A DNA stretch of 64,000 bases from Sweltsa coloradensis (taxonomy: Eukaryota > Arthropoda > Insecta > Plecoptera > Chloroperlidae): positions 186,001 to 250,000 of the forward strand of contig JAMZAV010000892.1 of assembly GCA_024449915.1 (NCBI GenBank), given 5' to 3'. The notes under the pieces were generated by a model. The model had not been told where the DNA came from and searched no databases. It worked only from the letters and a program-made list of their open reading frames with translations. Of this stretch, positions 57,465 through 64,000 are shown piece by piece (the first letter of the stretch is position 1; each line of letters begins with the position of its first letter). Position numbers and translations under genes: made by a program.

Positions 57465-60400
57465 TCAGCACTGTAGCTTTTGTAGATTATATTCGACGTC
57501 TGTCAGTTTCCCCGAGTCTTCAGAATCGTTGACGGTACTTGCTTGTTGGGATGATTGATTTTCCTAGAAATGATGAGAAATTGTGTAAGGGAGTTGATAA
57601 ATTAAAATTATTGCCTAGGCTACATGGAATATTATATTGTGAAAATTATGGTAGGCCTACAATTTAATTGGAACTTGAATCTTAAATCTTAATCAATCTG
57701 CGGGTAATTACTAATTGATTACTATAGGGAATGTTCCTTAACTTTTTAGTTTTTTATCACTCTCCTACATTAAGGATTTCATTCTGAATATGTAAATGAT
57801 ATTTTTTTAAATTTTGGATAAGATTTTCATTTATAAAAGTTAGCTGAAAGTTGCACCAATAATAATGGCGGGAAAAATTAGCCATTAGGCCTACCGGTAC
57901 ATCACTTTAGCTAGGTATTGTTGCGAATCGGTCAATAAGGTAATGCCAAACAGTGATATTAACTGTGTAATCTAAAAGGGGGTAGTTTATTCATTGTTCC
58001 AAAAACATTAAACAGTTTTGCGCATTGGTCAACAATGCTCTAGAGTGCTATGGACTCAAATCTTGACGTCACGTGCTGTTTGCGCGGGAAATCAAATCAT
58101 TTTTAACGGCTTGCCATGATACATTTTCCTTCCCTCTTCCTTGATCCACAGCGTTACAAGTCGTGTAAATTTATACAAAATAAGACAGTTTGCAAGTACA
58201 AGTGAGAAAGGTTGGAACATTTTAGGCGGGTAGCACAGGGTTTTGTCCCACATTCTGAGCATATAATTATGAATTATAAAACTACATGAAAACATCTGTG
58301 CTAGAGCAAGTAAGCTTTTGTAATACCTACAGGGCCAGTAGGCTGGTTTCCTTGATTATATTTACGTAATGAAATTTGTAAGACGATACATACGCTAGCA
58401 GTAGGTAAAACTATAAAGGCTACAGTCATAAAAATCATAATATACGTAACAATACTTGCAGTAGAACTAGAATGCGCTTCCACAGCAGAGAAATTTTGCT
58501 TCACAAAACCGAGAGATTTACCGAGAGCGCCGGAACGTCATAATACACGTAACAATACTTACAATAGAACTAGATGATGCGCTTCCACCAGCAGAAGAAT
58601 CTTGCTTCACAAAACCGAGAGATTTACCAAGAGCGCCGGAACGACGAAGAGCCACAGACTCCTCGTAAGGTGGGGATATCGGACCCTGGGTTGGTGGTTT
58701 ATGTTCGTATTTACCTCTGTCACGTAGCTGAAAATAAGTTACGCGTTCATCACATGTCGAGATATACGATAGATTGATCCCTGATCAATTATTAAGTAAT
58801 TAGTATGAATAATAAGCTCAATTGGTAGAGCTATGGCACGTTAAGCCGGAGGTTCTGAGTTCGATCCCCAGTTGGGCAAACTTTTACGACAACTGCTATG
58901 AATAAATAACTATGTCCTTAAAGCGAGCTTATGCTTAAAAACCTTATATTAATAATAATATTGATATTGATAATCGATCCGGGATGACTGAATTGATGTC
59001 TGGTCATTTTGGGAAATATTGTATCAATCAATATACTGATTATGAAATGGCAACTTTAGATATATACACTTTATGTGGGATTATATAGCCAATGTTTAGT
59101 TACAGATTTTACCATATTATGTCATAATCATCATATCATTTGGTGGTGGTTTGATGGATGCTTTGGGCTAATTGTAGATGTTTATGGTAATTTGCTTGAT
59201 TGCAAGCAGACACCGAATGCAAGCCGACCCCTGATTAACAGTTCATCTAACAAAAAGGTGTAGCATTTTTTAAATACTCATAGTTTGCCATCGATTCTAA
59301 GCCAGGGAGCAATTTTGAACTGCAAAGTGTCAAAAAAAAGGTAGGCTTGCAATCGGGTAAATACAGTATGTGGGTGTGCATGAGTGAACACCCACAATAT
59401 ACCACTGATTGCTATATTTCCTATTACAAATATCGATCTTTGGTTGGTTATCGCTCACTCGTCGATTGCGTCGGGGCCTACAGGGTAGGCTCAGTCGCTT
59501 TGATTTACTGTCCCCCACTCTGACTCTAAATCCAATTTATTTATTTATTTATTTAATGAGTGTTATGAGTTGACTTATGAGCATTTTACAATCATTTCTT
59601 CATTTCAATAGGTTATTTAAATTATGATAACAGTAATGTACTCAACATAGGGCCTGCTAGCCTGTCGTAACTTCGTAAGGGCCTAGATAAATTGCTAACA
59701 TGTGAAACACAATGTCTAGCAGGTGTGTTTTACCTGCAATGAGTAAGTAGTGTCTGAATCAAAAGCTTGTAGATCTCCGCACGCCAGAAAGGGGACAATT
59801 GACCGATTAGGTTCTTCCAGTTTACTCCAGTTACAAGTAGCTCCTAGAAGAAGTGGGTTAGCCATTGTGGGCTGATAATTAGCTGGCGGTCGATAATCTT
59901 GGCACACAACAAACGCTTCTGAAAAACAAAGATATTCAGGTACTTTGTTTGAGAATTCTAATTTTACCTCTTATAAATATGTAGCTTAGAAATTGGGTAG
60001 GGTGGGGATATATCTCAAGGGCCGGCCAAAGACTCAATTGGGAAAGACATCTCATCTTCATAGTAAACAGAACTTATTCTCTAATTGAAAATTAACCTTC
60101 ATTTTACATTTTCTTTTCTGTCTCTCAAGAGTCGAGTTTTCAAGTAATAAACTAATAATTCCACTAATAGTTCACAATATGGGTCCCCCACTCGATTGTT
60201 ATGTGTTACTAACTACCCATGTAACCCACGTAGTGTGGACCGGTTCCCGGCTCATAAAAAAGTCGGGTTTCAATTTCATTATCCCTACCTAGGTACATGG
60301 TAAATGCTCCAACAATCGACTTACCAATGCTAGAGTTTCTGGAGCTCAAAGGCTTTGCAACAGTGACTTGTGTAAAGAAAATAGTCAATTGTGAATACAA

Positions 60401-63400
60401 GAGTGATATGTCTTTGCCTCGAAAAATCTTTGCAATAAAAGTACCACCCAATTGCAGCACGTGTGTCGTTATGTTTAGAGCAGCCAGAAGAAGCTGTGCT
60501 TGGATGTACTCGTCAATGTCGTGGAGACCAGTAACTGAAAAGAACCAAAATATCAATTTACTAAGATAGGACCGTGATTCAAAAAAAGTTAGAATTAAAA
60601 AAAGTTTGAAGTTTGAAAAAAAGTTTTTTTTACTTATTTATTTGTAGTGGTGTGCAGTCATATATTATTTGACATGTCAAAAAATGGTTCTCGGTTTACA
60701 GATACAAATTTTAAAACACAAAAATGGATGGTGGAGGGGCCGGTCCAGAAGTTACATTCTTTCTTGGCGGAGTTGCCGGTCCAGACTTATCACTATTTTA
60801 CCAAATAAAAATAAATTCAATCTTTATTGATGCTGACCAATTAGTATGGATGACCACGAGTTTGATATCCCTTTAAGTTGGGTTCGAATTCAAGTTCAGT
60901 TGGGTTCAAAATTTTTGTGAAGTTCGATTTTCAAAACTATGTTCGAAGTAAAAATAGTGGGTTAGCACAACCCTAGTATTTACTCAAATATAAGTCAGAT
61001 GTCTAAAATCAAAAAGCGGGTTTGCATGAGAATGTAGGTTGCACTGTTATAATATGCAGTTAGACATATCCTGAAATTCATATTTAAATCGGGAAAGCGG
61101 CGAGGCAATTGACCTTGAGCCTACGATCCGATTTCGGTTACACTATGCAGATGTGCCACATCAACAGTTTCGTCATCAGTGATCTTCTTTGCTTGATGTT
61201 ACTCCCGCATGATACATCACAAGTCAACAGAGGCTACACAAAAACGCGTAAGGCGAGTGTTCTTCCCTGCAATACACGCACGCAATGCAAGTTGCCGCGG
61301 AACTATCAATTTGTTACGATGTTTATCTCGGCCGCATTAGCAATAAGGATGCTGCTCGACCAGCTGCAGAGGGGGAAACCCTAGACACATAGCTCGCCGC
61401 TGACAAGGGAGGAATTTATAGAACGACAACTCACAAAATATCCTATGCTCGTGAATGATTTAGGTCTGTAGGACTTTTAATGGAAATTAATATTATACAG
61501 AGTCCGTTTTATTTTTTAACGAGGTCAGGGTTCAATAAAATAATCGTCTTGGTGAATATGAAGTTTTTGTTTAGGAACACCAATATCTATTGAAAATTGA
61601 CGATTTTTTTTTCAAAAAGTTTGCATGCGATTGTAGGTCGCACCCCACTTTTGTACCTTTCAATTTTTATTTCTATGTGCGACCTTCAATCGAGTAAATA
61701 CGGTAACTTAAATATGCCCATTTTCATATATATATTTCATTTTCATTTCTATTAGCATCCAAAGACTTCACATAAGTACAAAAGTAAAGGATTTGTCATA
61801 ACTTAAATCTAAAATGTAGTAAAATTAAGATATATCAACACAATATGTAAATGTACATTACATAACATCCATACACATAACATACACATACACATAACAT
61901 AACAATGATAGTATAAATTCAAACATTTACAGAATAAATAAATAAATAAATAGTACGAATAAAAGTCCTGTAAGAAGATACGAAAAATAAATCGTAGCCT
62001 ACCTTACTTGTCTGTTGCCACTACTAACAAAATCATCCACATTATAAAATACACCATTTACTAGGTATAGTTTTATGGAATTTAATTATTTATTTATTTC
62101 TGAAATGTTCCCGATTTCTTTTGGCAAACAGTTAAAAAGTTGTATTCCCATCATATGAGAACCATTTTTACATTTAGAAGTACGTACAGCTGGTATATGG
62201 AAATTGACATTATCCTTTTGTCTAGTATTGTGTATGTGGATGGAGTTATTTAGTGGCATATGATTCCTATTTTTAATTGTCAGAGCTAAAACTAAACTTC
62301 ATAAATGTAAAGACCTGGAAGAGTGAGAATATTTAAGTTCTTAGATGCAGGTTTGCAAGAATCCCTATATCCAATTTCAGCTAATATCCTCACCAACCTT
62401 TTTTGAATTACAAATAATTGGAGAGACTGCGATGAATTACCCCACAGTGGTATTCCATAACAAATGTGGGCCTCAAAATAGGCATGATAATATGCTAGTT
62501 TTGCCGTAGCTTTCCCGGAAGTTTCAGTTATAACACGTAATGCATAGCATAGAAATGGTATCGCTGTTTTATGATTCAAAGCAGCTTTTAATGCATTTCG
62601 GGCCATCAAAATTTATGCAGACTCCAAAAAATATTTTCCCAATATTAGGCCTACCCTCCAAAATGTACCAGAGTTTTTAAATATTTAATATTTTAAAGGT
62701 GTTTAAAGTAGGTACACTTGCAAAACTAAATATAACAAAGAGAAAGGTTATTTATTTTTCATCTTATAACTATTGACTTGGAAAATAAATAAACAGGCCC
62801 TTAATAAATAAATACGTACATAAATAAACAAATAAATAAATTGTAAGTCTACCCACTCAGTCATAGGTCTGATTTTCATTACGGTACATTAAACCAAAGC
62901 GACCAAGCCAACCTTGTAGGTCCCGACACAATCGACAAGTACGGTAAGCGATAACCAACCAAAGATCAATATTTTTTAATAGGAAATATAGCAGTTACTG
63001 ACCTATGGACAGTGCGAACACCCGCGGATCAACGCCAGAATCAACAAGGCCGATTCAGAACAAAACAAAATTGAATTTATTATGTACCTTGTTGCTAGGA
63101 CAGCTCCAAAGTCACCGTTTACAAATTCCTAACCCAAGAACTGATGGACTCAAGTCCAAATCAGAAGTTAAAAAACTTCTGACTTTAGCGGGACGGGAAT
63201 CAAACCCTGGACCTTCTGCATTTGAAGCAGATGCTAACCACAAGACCAACACACAAAAAGTGGCAACTATGCGTTGCCATGGACTACGTAGCCACTTGAA
63301 CGTAAATTGAATTGAATTCAAAACAAATTGTCAGAACAAACAGTTACCATCCGTAGCTTACCATCAGGAGCGCCGTCACAAATGACCAGATCTGCCACCG

Positions 63401-63540
63401 ACCCGTCCAAGTGGCTGATGATGGCTTCGGCCGTGCTCACTTTGGTGATATCTCCCTGGATCTGGATTATCCCCGGCAAGGGGGCCATTGCTTGGAGGTC
63501 AACAGCAACGATCTTCACATTGTCCGCATTACTCTCATTT
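57465..63540 (-). CDS. FTSJ1: tRNA (cytidine-32/guanosine-34) 2'-O-methyltransferase, FTSJ1/TRM7 (5' exon outside window)
   Basis: Minus-strand exons 63362-63540, 60325-60534, 59734-59918, 58563-58727 and 57465-57563 (TGA) join in phase, about 279 codons. FtsJ-type enzymes use SAM to 2'-O-methylate ribose; TRM7/FTSJ1 acts on anticodon-loop positions 32 and 34 with partner proteins. Visible: [31 protein letters not shown] (catalytic Asp), [25 protein letters not shown] (catalytic Lys), [16 protein letters not shown] (catalytic Glu), and the FTSJ1-specific tail with [19 protein letters not shown] and [13 protein letters not shown]. The first ~60 residues, with the SAM-motif I and first catalytic Lys, lie beyond 64000. 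Introns carry a SINE, LINE pieces and a duplicated exon fragment. Acts in cytoplasm by homology. Confidence 0.97.
58441..58538 (-). pseudogene. Duplicated 3' part of the fourth FTSJ1 exon
   Basis: About 100 bp (CGTTCCGGCGCTCTCGG ... AGTTCTACTGCAAGTATTG) repeats the end of exon 58563-58727 with its donor. Here the donor is GCAAGT instead of GTAAGT. No acceptor precedes it, so it is probably a dead tandem duplicate inside the intron. Confidence 0.8.
58813..58953 (+). mobile_element. tRNA-derived SINE, copy 3
   Basis: Same head (GCTCAATTGGTAGAGC, box B decayed to GAGTTCGATCCCC) and body as the 52.9 and 53.9 kb copies, opposite orientation. It lies in an intron of FTSJ1. Confidence 0.85.
59398..59555 (+). 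repeat. Retroelement 3' tail ending in (ATTT)n
   Basis: GATCTTTGGTTGGTTATCGC, GTCGATTG-GTCGG, TCGCTTTG and TTTATTTATTTATTTATT match the inverse of 62825-63010. It lies in an FTSJ1 intron. Confidence 0.7.
60974..61707. mobile_element. Candidate TIR element, TAGTATTTACTC / GAGTAAATACGGTA ends
   Basis: Left TAGTATTTACTCAAATATAA and right CGAGTAAATACGGTA are imperfect inverses. GTTTGCATG..TGTAGGTYGCAC occurs near both ends. No transposase or clear target duplication. It lies in an FTSJ1 intron. Confidence 0.5.
62085..62609 (-). pseudogene. LINE reverse transcriptase C-terminal fragment
   Basis: Minus strand reads [39 protein letters not shown] and [14 protein letters not shown]. In another frame follow [12 protein letters not shown] and [12 protein letters not shown], the standard end of many LINE ORF2 proteins. 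A frameshift near 62290 separates the two pieces. Confidence 0.85.
62825..63010 (-). repeat. Retroelement 3' tail, inverse copy
   Basis: Inverse complement of the family at 59398-59555 and 15640-15745, including the AAATAAATAAAT tract. Confidence 0.7.
63100..63310 (-). mobile_element. Second tRNA-derived SINE family
   Basis: The minus strand 63250-63189 has box A TGTGGTTAGCATC and box B GGGTTTGATTCCC with a tRNA-like stem CTGCTTCAAATGCAG, embedded in non-tRNA flanks. It lies just inside an FTSJ1 intron, about 50 bases from the 63362 donor. Confidence 0.65.
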
Positions 63541-64000
63541 CTAGCAAAAATTTAAAATAACAAATCAATTTTATTTACATTATTAGACACAGTTTTTATT
63601 TGTTTTCTGTTGTTGTTTTATTATTTTTTTTACAAAAGAAAAATAGAAAAAAGGTTACGAAGGCACTAAAATTAATTAATTTTAAAAAGTATTGTTTTGA
63701 TACAGAATTGATTTGGGTAGTTAGTTGTGCACATATCACCAACCTAACACTAGGTATTCAATTGATATGGGGGGTGCATAAACTGCATATTGTGTTTCTT
63801 TGTAGAGAGTGTCACAGCAACAGTGTTGACTGTTGACACATTTAGCTAGCCTACTTTTATTGAATTTTCCCTGTTCCATGTCGGGACAGGTCGGACATTT
63901 GATTATTGAAGCTTGGTAGTACCATTGATCGACTATCAGTCTCCAGATTAGTTGTGGATCAAAATTTTGTTATGAATTATTTGCAGCCATTTTAGGCTAT
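63541..64000. other. Intron of FTSJ1 running off the window
   Basis: No match to the expected N-terminal FTSJ1 exon was found on the minus strand. The rest is unremarkable. Confidence 0.5.

Noticed and set aside
61109..61384. 91-codon frame in an FTSJ1 intron
   Set aside because: Lies inside a candidate TIR element and does not resemble a transposase.
1..64000. CRISPR array, operon or prokaryotic system
   Set aside because: All genes are intron-split and the repeats are eukaryotic SINE, LINE and MITE types; no regularly spaced direct repeats with unique spacers exist.

Overview
This is a eukaryotic, almost certainly metazoan, window. All five genes are split by spliceosomal introns (GT-AG with two GC-AG). 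The non-coding DNA is AT-rich and full of LINE fragments, tRNA- and 5S-derived SINEs, hAT-like MITEs with 8-bp target duplications and Helitron-like repeats. The 8-mer TAGGCCTA occurs about thirty times, a compositional signature I associate with some marine invertebrates. The species cannot be named from sequence alone.

Layout. 1699-8694 (+) and 15315-24765 (+): two tandem paralogues of the acyl-adenylate-forming family (4-coumarate-CoA ligase / firefly-luciferase-like acyl-CoA synthetases) with matching intron positions. The first lacks its 5' exon, which lies left of the window; the second is complete (10 coding exons, 526 aa). 26097-38723 (-): one large gene of six coding exons whose splice phases all agree. 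It encodes an unrecognised, charged, mostly disordered protein of about 2,450 aa with an N-terminal Cys-repeat module (C-x3-C-x3-C), a repeated helical motif, two nearly identical 54-codon exons and a 54-residue internal repeat. Its frame is broken twice by one extra A in poly-A runs. 38.9-45.6 kb: repeat-rich intergenic DNA with a decayed LINE and several MITEs. 45993-52032 (+): a four-exon gene for a 459-aa protein with a CARF/ALS2CR8-like domain. 57465-63540 (-): the FTSJ1/TRM7 tRNA 2'-O-methyltransferase gene, whose 5' exon lies right of the window.

The genes show no sign of acting in one pathway. The adenylate-forming pair is an ordinary tandem duplication. The large minus-strand gene converges on the second copy, and FTSJ1 and the CARF-like gene are convergent. 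The most novel item is the large modular Cys/Lys-rich gene. The best-supported mobile-element results are several small hAT-like elements with perfect 8-bp target duplications, one with a paralogous empty site nearby, and a six-copy Helitron-like family ending in CTAG-T.
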